In this document: positions 1 through 7,929 of the stretch, piece after piece
Position numbering within the stretch: position 1 is the stretch's first letter
Layout of the letters: each line of letters begins with the position of its first letter
Source of the DNA: JAVBLG01 sp031553655
GTDB lineage: Bacteria > Desulfobacterota > Desulfovibrionia > Desulfovibrionales > Desulfovibrionaceae
NCBI GenBank assembly: GCA_031553655.1
Contig: JAVBLG010000007.1
Span: forward strand, 1 to 64,000
Reading direction: 5' to 3'
Length of the DNA: 64,000 nucleotides
The notes under the pieces: generated by a model
The model's database searches: none
The model's input: only the letters and a program-made list of their open reading frames with translations
What the model was told of the DNA's origin: nothing
Program-made: the position numbers and the translations under genes

Positions 1-164
1 TTTTTTAATAAAGGGCGTAATTGGAGCTAAAATATATGCGTATTTAGACCAAAATGCCCAGAATTAGTCAACTTTCGGCATTTTTTTGAATAAATAAAAT
101 TTGCAACAAAAAAAACGGCTATTTATTCAGTGTTTCCCTAATTGCAAATTAAAATTATGTTTAT
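1..164. other. AT-rich flank, no gene recognised
   Basis: AT-rich stretch downstream of the minus-strand gene that ends at 165. I see no convincing hairpin terminator, RNA gene or coding frame. It probably holds the 3' end of that transcription unit or spacer to a gene outside the window. Confidence 0.4.
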
Positions 165-704
165 TCAGCGAGGTTTGCAGATAACCTCGTGCACCCTGGT
201 ATTGAACACTTCCCTGGCGTGGGCGGGGGTCATAATTACCGCAGTGTCCGCCCCTTTCGCCGTGCCGCCTATGGCCACAATTTTCTCGCCATAAGGAATC
301 AACCCGGCGTCCAACGCCATAATCGCAATCTCCACGCAAACCTTTGTTCCCGCCCCGAACATCCGCAAAGTGTCGGACATAATCTCGGCCGGGTACATCC
401 CACCGCTTTTGGTGCTGATGCCCCGCTCCACTCCGCTGAGCACATGCGTGGTAGTCAGCACCTTGATTCCCGCGGCGATGAGATTTTCGCGGCTTTCGGG
501 CAACATTTCGTTGATTCCCGGTTCTCTGAAGCCGTTAGCATGGGTAACGCAGACGACATTTTTTCCGCTCCCGACCAAAAGCATCGCGGTGTCGCCACTA
601 ACGGAGGCAACCACTATATGATTGATGCCGCTCTCTTCCGCCGCTTCCAAAGCCAGATTAATTGTCTCTTGGGTATTTTTCGGTCCTTTTTTGTCAAAAT
701 ACAT
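165..704 (-). CDS. Stand-alone pyruvate kinase C-terminal (alpha/beta) domain protein
   Basis: A 179-residue protein that resembles only the C-terminal alpha/beta domain of pyruvate kinase. The catalytic TIM barrel is absent, so it should not be a pyruvate kinase. Visible features are a Rossmann-like start (HIVVASVSGDTAMLLVG near residues 29-45), a central segment with TTTHVLSGVE, and a final strand followed by GGTAKGADTAVIM near residues 146-158. This domain binds allosteric effectors in true pyruvate kinases; its role as a free protein is not established. It sits alone on the minus strand 87 bp after yitT and could be co-transcribed with it. The domain assignment is fairly sure; the function is unknown. 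Confidence 0.7.
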   Translation of the reverse strand: MYFDKKGPKNTQETINLALEAAEESGINHIVVASVSGDTAMLLVGSGKNVVCVTHANGFREPGINEMLPESRENLIAAGIKVLTTTHVLSGVERGISTKSGGMYPAEIMSDTLRMFGAGTKVCVEIAIMALDAGLIPYGEKIVAIGGTAKGADTAVIMTPAHAREVFNTRVHEVICKPR

Positions 705-790
705 GGCAGATTCTCCTCGTCATCCTAATTTCAAAGTGAAACCGCGTTTATTCAGCAAAGCCCGGACCAATTTTTTGCCCTGAATCGCAA

Positions 791-1663
791 TTATTTCCCA
801 TACACCTTGCGCAGGAACTGCCCGCCAGACACATAAAAAGTGTTGGCTACAATGAAAAGCGCGTGTTCGTCAATGGAAAATACCAAATTTTCCAAGCGCT
901 TCAAGGCAATATTATTGGTAACGGTGAGCAGAATCTCCTTGTCGTGCCCGGAATACGATCCCTTACCGCGCATCATGGTGGCCCCGAATTTTTCGGATAT
1001 AATGATGGCCTCGGAAATTTCCTCACCATGCTCAGAGATAACAATAACCATTTTACGCTGATTGAACATCCCCAGCACATATTCAAGGGTAGCCGAGGTT
1101 ATGAACACCATGATGGTGGACACTATGACCATGTCGAGCTTTATATAGAAGGCGGCTATGGCAAAAAGCAGCGCATTGAATCCAAAGCTGAACTGTCCCA
1201 CGGCAACGTTCCAGCGTTCTTTGAGAGCCACAGCAATGACGTCGGTGCCGCCACCACAGCCCCTGGTACGCAGCATTATGCCTCCGGCAGCACCGTTGAA
1301 CGCTCCGGCCAGCACAGCCGCATACAGCGGTGTATCAATTGGAATGGTGAAGTTCATAAAATTGCCGAAAATAAAGGTGCATACCGAGCCGTAAGCGGTA
1401 TACAGCAAAAAAACGCGGCCAACGTAAAACCAGCCGAAAACAAAAATAGGCACACTCAGAATCAAATACCAGGTAAACGCGGTCATCGAGTGGGAGGCAT
1501 ACCACACCAGCATGGCGGAACCCATTACCCCGCCGCTGAGAAAACCGTGCGGAGTGGCGGTGGAAACCGCCAAGGTTGTAAGAAAAGCCCCTATAGTCAG
1601 AAGCAGCAGGTTCCACCATACCGATTTGGCCAGATTAGGATTATAAGCGCGAGACAAGGACAT
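791..1663 (-). CDS. YitT family membrane protein (DUF161-DUF2179)
   Basis: A 290-residue protein with about five or six hydrophobic segments in the first 190 residues (for example NLLLLTIGAFLTTLAVS near 18-34), then a soluble C-terminal DUF2179 domain (from about 200, with VIVISEHGEEISEAII and RGKGSYSGHDKEILL). The glycine-rich GCGGGTDVIAVAL near residue 135 is typical of the family. YitT proteins are inner-membrane proteins of unresolved function, sometimes proposed as transporters. Length and domain order are normal. The gene reads away from the 440 bp region shared with the EamA gene at 2104. Confidence 0.85.
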   Translation of the reverse strand: MSLSRAYNPNLAKSVWWNLLLLTIGAFLTTLAVSTATPHGFLSGGVMGSAMLVWYASHSMTAFTWYLILSVPIFVFGWFYVGRVFLLYTAYGSVCTFIFGNFMNFTIPIDTPLYAAVLAGAFNGAAGGIMLRTRGCGGGTDVIAVALKERWNVAVGQFSFGFNALLFAIAAFYIKLDMVIVSTIMVFITSATLEYVLGMFNQRKMVIVISEHGEEISEAIIISEKFGATMMRGKGSYSGHDKEILLTVTNNIALKRLENLVFSIDEHALFIVANTFYVSGGQFLRKVYGK

Positions 1664-2103
1664 GATAGTGCTCCGAATATTTACGCCGCAGCTCCTTGAG
1701 CGCGGTATAATTGAGTTTTGATTATTACCTTTGAACTTATTCCAAATACGAAAAATAGTAGACGCCGGGCGGAAACAGGTTTCCGCCCGGCGATCTTTTA
1801 TATGCGAAGTATTATACCCGCCAAGTTAATCTAAAGCAAGCCCATACAGGCACACGCCCAGGGCTGACGCAGCTTGCCTTGCATACTAACAAAATAAATA
1901 AGTTAGGGCGATTAATCGCACATAAAATACTCTCAGGCAATTTATATTCCGCTGCAAAGCTTCCCCTTAAGGGCAAGCTTTGTAAAATATTTTAGATTGA
2001 TAGGAGAAAAATAACTGTTATACTCATCCATTCGCAAAACGCTCTAAAATTCAAGTTCAACAACCGGAATCACCCCGGCAAAATACTTTCAGAGGTTTTT
2101 GTC
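1664..2103. other. 440 bp divergent intergenic region
   Basis: Lies between yitT (minus) and the EamA gene (plus), so it should hold both promoters. It contains a strong 13-bp inverted repeat at 1763-1792, a weaker hairpin near 1955-1982 (CAAAGCTT with AAGCTTTG), and at 2024-2045 a half copy of the palindromic repeat family found at 7735, 24470, 40740 and 59944. I cannot name a riboswitch or a regulator site. Confidence 0.5.
1763..1792. terminator. Hairpin, possible intrinsic terminator
   Basis: Perfect 13-bp inverted repeat CGCCGGGCGGAAA with its complement, four-base loop, followed on the plus strand by ATCTTTTA. It lies upstream of both flanking genes, so it terminates neither coding region. 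It could be an attenuator in the leader of the minus-strand yitT mRNA or a relic. Confidence 0.45.
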
Positions 2104-2991
2104 ATGCCTAATGTCAACTCATACAGTTATGCCGGGCCACTCGCGGCCATACTGGCCACCATTCTCTGGGGCGGAGCCTACGTAGCCATGAAATTCGCGC
2201 TACAGAGTTTTCACCCCATGACCATGATTTTCCTGCTGCTGGTTGTAGCCGCCATTACGTTTTTAGCTTTTTTACCTTCTCTGCGCGCCAAACAACACTA
2301 TACCAGAGGAGACTGGCGTATATTTCTGGTGCTGGTGATTTGCGAGCCCTGCTTGTATTTCATTTTCGAAGGCTATGCGCTGGATAACACCTCGGCTTCG
2401 CAGGCAGGAATGCTTAGCGCCACTCTTCCTATTTTTGTAGGGGTGTTAGGATATTTTCTGCTTAAAGAAAAAATTGGCCTCAGCGCCTGGGCAGGCTGTA
2501 TATTGGCTATTTGCGGCGCCGTTTGGCTGAGCCTGGAAGCGGTAGCTGATGAACATGCGCCCAACCCACTGCTAGGCAATTTTTTGCAGATTTGCGGCAT
2601 GCTCTTCGCGGCTCTGTATGCTATTTGCGTACGACGGCTTTCGCGCAGCTATACACCCATGTTTATTACCGCTTTGCAAGCTTGGGCAGGGGTGTTTTTC
2701 TTTTTGCCGGTTCTATTTATTCCCGGTATGGGCTTGCCTGAGGGAGGAGGCTCTCTTTTGTCATGGCTCAGCGTCATTTACCTCGGCCTTGGGGTGTCGT
2801 TTGGCGCTTATTCACTCTATGGTTTCAGTATCAGCCGCATGTCAGCGGCCAGAGCCAGCATGTTTATGAACTTGATTCCTGTATTTACGCTTATTTTCGG
2901 CATGCTTATACTGGGTGAACGCCTTACCGTCACTCAATGCCTTGCTTCGGTTATGGTGCTTGGCGGCGTAATTATAAGCCAGCGGAAATAA
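2104..2991 (+). CDS. EamA/DMT-family transporter
   Basis: A 295-residue, ten-helix integral membrane protein with two EamA repeats (about 12-145 and 157-292). The first helix carries AAILATILWGGAYVAMK; the second repeat begins near FLQICGMLFAALYAICVRR. Family members export amino acids, metabolites or drugs at the inner membrane; the substrate cannot be told here. The ATG at 2104 follows AGAGG with an 8-base spacer. It is monocistronic, facing the TauE/SafE gene, with two hairpins between them. Length is normal. Confidence 0.88.
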   Translation: MPNVNSYSYAGPLAAILATILWGGAYVAMKFALQSFHPMTMIFLLLVVAAITFLAFLPSLRAKQHYTRGDWRIFLVLVICEPCLYFIFEGYALDNTSASQAGMLSATLPIFVGVLGYFLLKEKIGLSAWAGCILAICGAVWLSLEAVADEHAPNPLLGNFLQICGMLFAALYAICVRRLSRSYTPMFITALQAWAGVFFFLPVLFIPGMGLPEGGGSLLSWLSVIYLGLGVSFGAYSLYGFSISRMSAARASMFMNLIPVFTLIFGMLILGERLTVTQCLASVMVLGGVIISQRK

Positions 2992-3087
2992 AACATTTCG
3001 CCAACGAAATGTTTTGACGGCCCGGATATTGTCAAGGTCATTCGGATTATGAAGTGTGCCGCCGAAAAATCCTTCTCGGCGGCACAC
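2990..3087. terminator. Two tandem hairpins between convergent genes
   Basis: First hairpin: AAAACATTTCG at 2990-3000, loop CCAA, and the exact complement at 3005-3015; it starts inside the TAA stop of the EamA gene and is followed by GACGGCCCGGA, also seen after the repeat at 40740. Second hairpin: GTGTGCCGCCGA at 3054-3065 and its perfect complement at 3076-3087. Position between converging genes suggests a bidirectional terminator. Confidence 0.65.
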
Positions 3088-3121
3088 TCAAATATCCAAG
3101 GCAGGGATTATATTCCAAATA

Positions 3122-3922
3122 TCAACCCAGCAACCCTATCAGCATACGGGTCGCCATCAGGAACAAAAACACGGCAAAACCGCGCTTTAAAGTTTTAACC
3201 GGCAGGGAGTGAGCCAACTTGGCCCCGAAAGGTGCGGTGCAAAAGCTGGCTGAAGCCAATCCGGCAAGGGCAATGAGGTTGACATAGCCCAATGAACCGG
3301 CGGGCAAATCAGGCATACCCCAGCCGCCCACAATGTAGCTAATCGCCCCGGCCACGGCAATGGGGAAGCCGATTGCCGCCGAAGTGCCGACTGCCGTATG
3401 CATGGGCACATTGCAAAAGCCCATAAAAGGCACGGAAAGCGTGCCTCCGCCAATGCCCACAAAACTGGAGACCAGGCCAATCACCCCGCCTACTCCGCTC
3501 ATACCGGCCAAGCCCGGCAGATCGCGGCTAGCCTTAGGCTTAATGTCCATAAACATCTGCACCGACACATAATAAAGGAAGCAGACGAAAAAGCCCTTTA
3601 GAAAGGTGGTGGGCAAAGCCGCGGCCACCAGTCCGCCCACAAAGGTTCCCACCAAAATGCCGGGGGTGATGCGGCGAAAAATGTCTATGCGCACCGCGCC
3701 CCTGGCATAGTGAGCCCTGGAGCTGGATATGGATGTAACCACAATGCTGGCCAGCGAGGTGCCCAGGGCCATGTGATGCACATAATCAGCAGGCACGCCC
3801 AGCTTGGGAAAAATCAGCCCCAGCATGGGCACAATCACAATGCCGCCGCCTACACCCAAAAGCCCGGCCAGCACCCCGGCCACTGCTCCGCAAGCCAGAT
3901 AGACCAAAATAGAAACAAGCAT
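3122..3922 (-). CDS. TauE/SafE-family anion exporter (TSUP)
   Basis: A 266-residue membrane protein of about eight helices. The family signature GLLGVGGGIVIVPML lies near residues 21-35 and its internal repeat SFVGIGGGTLSVPFMG near 153-168. TSUP proteins move sulfite, sulfoacetate or related sulfonates and other small anions across the inner membrane; which one cannot be decided here. That is a sensible function in a sulfite- or sulfate-reducing organism, but this is inference. The gene is separated by 111 bp from the FMN oxidase gene on the same strand. Confidence 0.85.
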   Translation of the reverse strand: MLVSILVYLACGAVAGVLAGLLGVGGGIVIVPMLGLIFPKLGVPADYVHHMALGTSLASIVVTSISSSRAHYARGAVRIDIFRRITPGILVGTFVGGLVAAALPTTFLKGFFVCFLYYVSVQMFMDIKPKASRDLPGLAGMSGVGGVIGLVSSFVGIGGGTLSVPFMGFCNVPMHTAVGTSAAIGFPIAVAGAISYIVGGWGMPDLPAGSLGYVNLIALAGLASASFCTAPFGAKLAHSLPVKTLKRGFAVFLFLMATRMLIGLLG

Positions 3923-4009
3923 CTCTATACTCCGACTCTGAAACTCTATCGTATTTTGTTTTTGAAATTATCAGCATCCGTACGGCTTGGACAATATAGC
4001 CAAGTCGTC

Positions 4010-4035
4010 AGAGCATTTCGCGAGCGAAATACTCT
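4010..4035. repeat. Palindromic repeat, family A variant
   Basis: AGAGCATTTCGC at 4010-4021 pairs, with one mismatch, with GCGAAATACTCT at 4024-4035. The right end overlaps the stop codon (TAG on the minus strand, 4034-4036) of the hydroxyacid oxidase gene. Its arms are the same as those of the 35-bp element at 7735, 24470, 40740 and 59944. It may act as a transcription terminator. Confidence 0.6.
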
Positions 4036-5050
4036 ACGCAATTTTACTCTTGTCTATGTCTTTGAGCGAAGCGCAGCCGGTAAGGATCATGGCCTGCTGC
4101 AACTCCCCTGAGAACTGCTCCACGCGCCCGCGCACTCCGGCATTGAAATCGCCTATGGCGGCAATGGCGATGGGGCGTCCCACCATAACGGCTTCGGCCC
4201 CCAGGGCCAGCATTTTGAAAACGTCCTGCCCGCTGCGCACGCCGCCGTCCACAAGAATGGCTATTTTGCCCTTTACGGCGTCCACAATGCGCGGCAAAAC
4301 TTCAGCCGTGCCCGGTGTATGGTCGAGCACCCGCCCGCCGTGGTTGGAAACCACTATGCCGTCAATACCAGCGTCCACTGCTCGCTGCGCGTCTTTGGAG
4401 GTCATGATGCCCTTTACCACAAAGGCGGCCCCGGCTTCCTGCACCTTGGAGGCCAGAGCACGCAAATCTTCGACCGGCAGCGGACTTACCGGTTTGCCCA
4501 TTTTACGCAGGCCGATTAGTCCGGCCGCGTCTATGTCCATGCCGATAACTTTGCAGCCAAGTTCTAGGGCGGCCTCAATCTTGCGGTTGCGCACCGAGCT
4601 TTCCCAGGGCTTTATAAAGGGAATGCCCCGCCCTTTGGTGGCGGTAAGGGCGGCCAGCCCGTCTTCATAAATGGTATCCAGCGGGCCGTCGCCACAAGAG
4701 CCCACAGTGCCGCATTCCAGACAGCCTTCAAGAACAGCCTTTACATAGTCTTTTTCCGCCACTTCGCGGCTCATATTGAAAGACACACCGCCAACCGGCG
4801 CGGCAATAATCGGCATGGCCAGATCAAGCCCCAGAATCCGGCAGGCGGCATCAGGGAATTTGACGTCGTGAATCAGCTCCATATTGAGGCGCACAGCGTC
4901 AAGAGCGGTAATATTGTTGCGAAAGGCCGCCCCGCTGCCTATGCCGCCCATGCCCGGAGTTTCGCCGGAACAGGGTCGCCCGTCGCAACGTGGGCACACC
5001 CGGCAAAACCCCTTCATGCGTTCGCGCGCCTGATCAAGACACTTTTTCAT
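4034..5050 (-). CDS. FMN-dependent alpha-hydroxy-acid oxidising protein
   Basis: A 338-residue TIM-barrel flavoprotein of the lactate oxidase / L-lactate dehydrogenase / glycolate oxidase family, which oxidises L-2-hydroxyacids to 2-oxoacids. The catalytic and FMN-binding segment VVSNHGGRVLDHTPGT, then ILVDGGVRSGQDVFKMLALG, are intact, so FMN binding and the base histidine are kept. The N-terminus is unusual: a short cysteine cluster, C16-x2-C19-x2-C22-x4-C27 (CRVCPRCDGRPCSGETPG), precedes the barrel and could bind iron-sulfur or zinc. It is shorter than classic 350-400 residue members. Substrate unknown; L-lactate or another hydroxyacid is likely. Monocistronic, 131 bp after the symporter gene. 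Confidence 0.82.
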   Translation of the reverse strand: MKKCLDQARERMKGFCRVCPRCDGRPCSGETPGMGGIGSGAAFRNNITALDAVRLNMELIHDVKFPDAACRILGLDLAMPIIAAPVGGVSFNMSREVAEKDYVKAVLEGCLECGTVGSCGDGPLDTIYEDGLAALTATKGRGIPFIKPWESSVRNRKIEAALELGCKVIGMDIDAAGLIGLRKMGKPVSPLPVEDLRALASKVQEAGAAFVVKGIMTSKDAQRAVDAGIDGIVVSNHGGRVLDHTPGTAEVLPRIVDAVKGKIAILVDGGVRSGQDVFKMLALGAEAVMVGRPIAIAAIGDFNAGVRGRVEQFSGELQQAMILTGCASLKDIDKSKIA

Positions 5051-5136
5051 TTAGCTCTCCGAAATAATTTATTTGGCAACATGTATCATTTTTTAGATTA
5101 AATTTGAAAAACCCGTATCTACCCACGCATAAAATC

Positions 5137-5175
5137 GAAAAAAGGGTCGCCACGAACTGTATTGCCGTGACGACC
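5137..5175 (-). terminator. Intrinsic terminator of the symporter gene
   Basis: Read on the minus strand, a stem GGTCGTCACG / CGTGGCGACC (one mismatch) is followed by six T residues. It lies a few bases beyond the stop codon of the sodium:solute symporter gene at 5182. Confidence 0.75.
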
Positions 5176-5181
5176 TTTTTT

Positions 5182-6666
5182 TTAATGCAAACTGACCGGC
5201 GGCGCGGCCTCGTCCACCAACTCCACCCCAGGCTTCTTCGGGGGCATAAGAATGCTGCACAGGGCATAGGCCACGGCGCTCACGCCAAGGGCTACAATAA
5301 TGGCGTCGAGTCCCCAGAAGTCAAGCGGCTTGAAGCCCATGAAATTGGGGATGGTCTTGTCCACCAGAACCACCACCAGGCTGCCGCTCAAAAGCGAAGC
5401 CCAGGCCCCGGCGCGGCTGGCCTTTGGCCAGAAGTGCCCGAATAGATAGGGCATAAACGAACCGCCGGCTCTGAAGGTGAAGGTAAAGACCAACAGATCG
5501 ATTATAGCCTTGGTATTGGCTAGAGCAATAAGAATGCCAAGAATGCCCACCACCAGCACGGTGCCGCGAACCAGACGCAGCAGAGTCTTTTCATCGGCCT
5601 TGGGGTTGATGTAAACGCGATAGATATCATTGGCGATGATCGATCCGGCTCCCAGCAGGTCACCGCTGGCGCTGGACATGGTGGCCGAAACAATGCCTGC
5701 AAACAAGAGCCCCACCACCCACTGGGGCATGGAGTTCATGGCCAGCACCGGCAGAACATAGCGGGTACCCTTGGCGGTGATGATTGCGCCGTCAATTATG
5801 CCTTTGTCCACCGCAGTCTTGCAAATCAGACCCAACACAGCGGGAATAAAAGAAAAACCCAAAAAAATAAACGCCGCCAATAAGGCTCCCCCAACGGCCA
5901 CAGCCTTGGTGCGCGCGGTATAGATGCGCTGCACCGCCTCTTGGCCCACAACAAAGGAGGTGGTATACATGATTACCAGACCGATGATGCTCGGAATGCC
6001 CACGCCTTCGGTAAGCGACATGCGTTTGGGATCGGTATGGGCCACAACTTCACCCCAGCCACCCACAAGGTCAAGACCGAAGGGTAAGGCTATGCCTATG
6101 CCCACAACAATCAGGATCATCTGCACGAAATCAGTGAGGGTTACGCTCCACATGCCGCCCATTACCGAATACATAATGACAACTATGGCGAAAATTATGG
6201 TTGATGTTGTATAATCCCAACCCATAACTGTGGAGAAGACCACTCCTGAGGCGATGAACTGCACGGCGGTGAGACCAACCAGGGGAATAAGCATAATAAT
6301 GGCGGTAAACAGGCCGGAAGAACGATCATAGCGCCGTCTGAAGTATTCGGGGATGGTTTTTACCATGCTTTCGCGTAATTGCGCGGCAAAAATGGCCAAC
6401 ACAATGCAAGTAACTCCCATGGCGGTTACATACCACAGGGCACTGAGGCCCCAGGAGCCATAGGCTTTTTCCACAACGCCCAGGGTGCTGCCGCCCCCAA
6501 TTTCCGTGGCGGCCAGAGTTCCGGCCAGCATTATCGGGCCAACGCCGCGTCCGGCAAGTAAAAAGTCTTCATTGGACTTTATCCGGCGGGAGCAATACCA
6601 GCCGATAAAGAGCAACATACCCAGGTAAGCCACTACAATGGCTATAATAGTGAAACTAGTGTTCAT
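5182..6666 (-). CDS. Sodium:solute symporter (SSS family)
   Basis: A 494-residue symporter with about 13 hydrophobic helices. Typical segments are GRGVGPIMLAGTLAATEIGGGS near residues 39-60 and IPEYFRRRYDRSSGLF near residue 110. It should import a solute with sodium; family members carry proline, pantothenate, acetate or sugars, and the sequence does not say which. The start at 6666 is chosen because AAAGGA lies 11 bases upstream and the hydrophobic N-terminus begins right there; the open frame extends 25 codons further upstream without membrane character. Single gene with its own terminator. Confidence 0.85.
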   Translation of the reverse strand: MNTSFTIIAIVVAYLGMLLFIGWYCSRRIKSNEDFLLAGRGVGPIMLAGTLAATEIGGGSTLGVVEKAYGSWGLSALWYVTAMGVTCIVLAIFAAQLRESMVKTIPEYFRRRYDRSSGLFTAIIMLIPLVGLTAVQFIASGVVFSTVMGWDYTTSTIIFAIVVIMYSVMGGMWSVTLTDFVQMILIVVGIGIALPFGLDLVGGWGEVVAHTDPKRMSLTEGVGIPSIIGLVIMYTTSFVVGQEAVQRIYTARTKAVAVGGALLAAFIFLGFSFIPAVLGLICKTAVDKGIIDGAIITAKGTRYVLPVLAMNSMPQWVVGLLFAGIVSATMSSASGDLLGAGSIIANDIYRVYINPKADEKTLLRLVRGTVLVVGILGILIALANTKAIIDLLVFTFTFRAGGSFMPYLFGHFWPKASRAGAWASLLSGSLVVVLVDKTIPNFMGFKPLDFWGLDAIIVALGVSAVAYALCSILMPPKKPGVELVDEAAPPVSLH

Positions 6667-6907
6667 GAGGGGGGAGTCCTTTGGAATACAGAATGGTGCG
6701 CCTCGCGCCGATACAGTGAATTGCAAATCAGCTTGAAGCACAAGGCGATATTATCAATTTTGCCGCCAACAGCAATAAAATTATAATAACGCGCCCCCCT
6801 GAAGTTATAAATATTTTTCTCGTCAAGCCTGCCCGGGCATTGAAAAATATAGCTAATTCATATAAACTGCTAAAATAAGTATAAAAGAAAATATGTCCGG
6901 AGGGCTT

Positions 6908-7309
6908 ATGAAAGCCTTGATTGTGGAAGATGAACTTACAACAAGAATGCTTCTGTCCAATTTTTTGAAAAAATACGGCACCTGTGAAATGGTTGAAAAC
7001 GGCCGCCTGGCGGTTGAATCGTTTCGTGCCGCGCTCGACTCAGGCTCACACTATGACTTGATATGCATGGACATCAACATGCCGGAAATGAACGGGCAAG
7101 AGGCCTTGCAGGCCATAAGAGCTATTGAGGCCGAACGCGGGCTGAGCGGCCCCAATGAAGTCAAGGTGGTTATGATCACCAGCCTCAGCGACCCAAAAAA
7201 TGTTGTGGACGCGTACTTCAAAGGTTATGCCACAGACTATCTGACCAAGCCGGTTGATTACGCTGTTCTGTTCGAATTGCTTAAACGCTTTGAATTGATT
7301 GCTGAGTAA
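6908..7309 (+). CDS. CheY-like single-domain response regulator
   Basis: A 133-residue receiver domain with no output domain. Phosphorylation-site residues are present: acidic pair in VEDE (7-9), phospho-acceptor D55 in CMDINMPEMNG, T91 in MITS and K114 in YLTKPVD. The start at 6908 follows GGAGGG by 3-4 bases; the in-frame ATG five codons earlier has no ribosome site. The next gene encodes an Hpt protein, starting 28 bp downstream, so the two likely form a phosphorelay pair. No histidine kinase is in the window. It could act in chemotaxis, given the receptor genes nearby, or in another relay. Confidence 0.85.
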   Translation: MKALIVEDELTTRMLLSNFLKKYGTCEMVENGRLAVESFRAALDSGSHYDLICMDINMPEMNGQEALQAIRAIEAERGLSGPNEVKVVMITSLSDPKNVVDAYFKGYATDYLTKPVDYAVLFELLKRFELIAE

Positions 7310-7337
7310 GCATAATTTAATTCAGAATTGGAATAAT

Positions 7338-7736
7338 ATGACGACAATTGACGAAACTTGCGGCGCGCAGGATCTGGACGATCTGAAAAAAGCCCTGCCC
7401 GGAGTGGATGTGGACGCTTTTTTAAAAAGAGTCATGGGGGAACGGGAAATACTTTTCGCCGTGCTGAACGATGTTTACGACGAAGAGGCCGACACACCGG
7501 TGAAACTGTTCAGAGCCCTGGCCGCCAACAATAACGAGGGAGTGCGCATGGAGGCCCATCGCCTGAAAGGCATGGCCGCCAATATTTCGGCGGAAAATCT
7601 GCGCGCGGCGGCCGCCGCTCTGGAAATGGCGAGCAAAAGCGGCGAAGGAGATTTGTGCCTGCTGCTGCATCACACCGTGCGGGAATTGTATCCTCTGCTC
7701 GAATCGCTAAAAAACCTGCAGGAAAATTCGCGATAG
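7338..7736 (+). CDS. Histidine phosphotransfer (Hpt) domain protein
   Basis: A 132-residue protein with one Hpt four-helix domain. The phospho-accepting histidine is H74 in AHRLKGMAANI, which matches the Hpt signature HxLKGxxxNI. It would shuttle phosphate between receiver domains; the obvious partner is the CheY-like protein encoded just upstream. ATG at 7338 is chosen over a TTG at 7299 that overlaps the previous gene; neither has a strong ribosome site. The TAG stop is formed at the left edge of a palindromic repeat (7735). Confidence 0.78.
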   Translation: MTTIDETCGAQDLDDLKKALPGVDVDAFLKRVMGEREILFAVLNDVYDEEADTPVKLFRALAANNNEGVRMEAHRLKGMAANISAENLRAAAAALEMASKSGEGDLCLLLHHTVRELYPLLESLKNLQENSR

Positions 7737-7769
7737 AGCGTTTTGCGAATGAAATGAACAAAATGCTCT
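7735..7769. repeat. Palindromic repeat, family A copy
   Basis: A 35-bp imperfect palindrome with arms AGAGCGTTTTGCGAATGAAA / ...AAAATGCTCT. Nearly identical copies lie at 24470-24504, 40740-40774 and 59944-59978. The element starts on the AG of the TAG stop of the Hpt gene. Confidence 0.8.
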
Positions 7770-7780
7770 GAAAATGCCAC

Positions 7781-7828
7781 GAATATAAAAAACGCCCGCA
7801 GTAAAACCGGCGGGCGTTTTTTATATTC
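7781..7828. terminator. Bidirectional intrinsic terminator
   Basis: A perfect 19-bp inverted repeat (7781-7799 and 7810-7828) with a 10-base loop. The GC core GCCCGC is flanked by A6 on the left and T6 on the right, so it can end transcription from both the Hpt gene and the converging chemoreceptor gene. Confidence 0.88.
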
Positions 7829-7867
7829 AAGAAGAACTTGGTCGTACTATACCGAGAGGTCGATGTC

Positions 7868-7927
7868 AAAAGCGGATTTTGGACCAAAGGCCCGCTTGAA
7901 GCAACCAACTGGACAAAAGACGCGTTT
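7868..7927. repeat. Short palindromic repeat, family B derivative
   Basis: Its ends AAAGCGGATTTTGG and CAAAAGACGCGTTT match the left and right parts of the 148-bp element at 59980-60127, with most of the middle missing. It stops three bases before the stop codon of the chemoreceptor gene at 7930. Confidence 0.55.
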
Positions 7928-7929
7928 GG

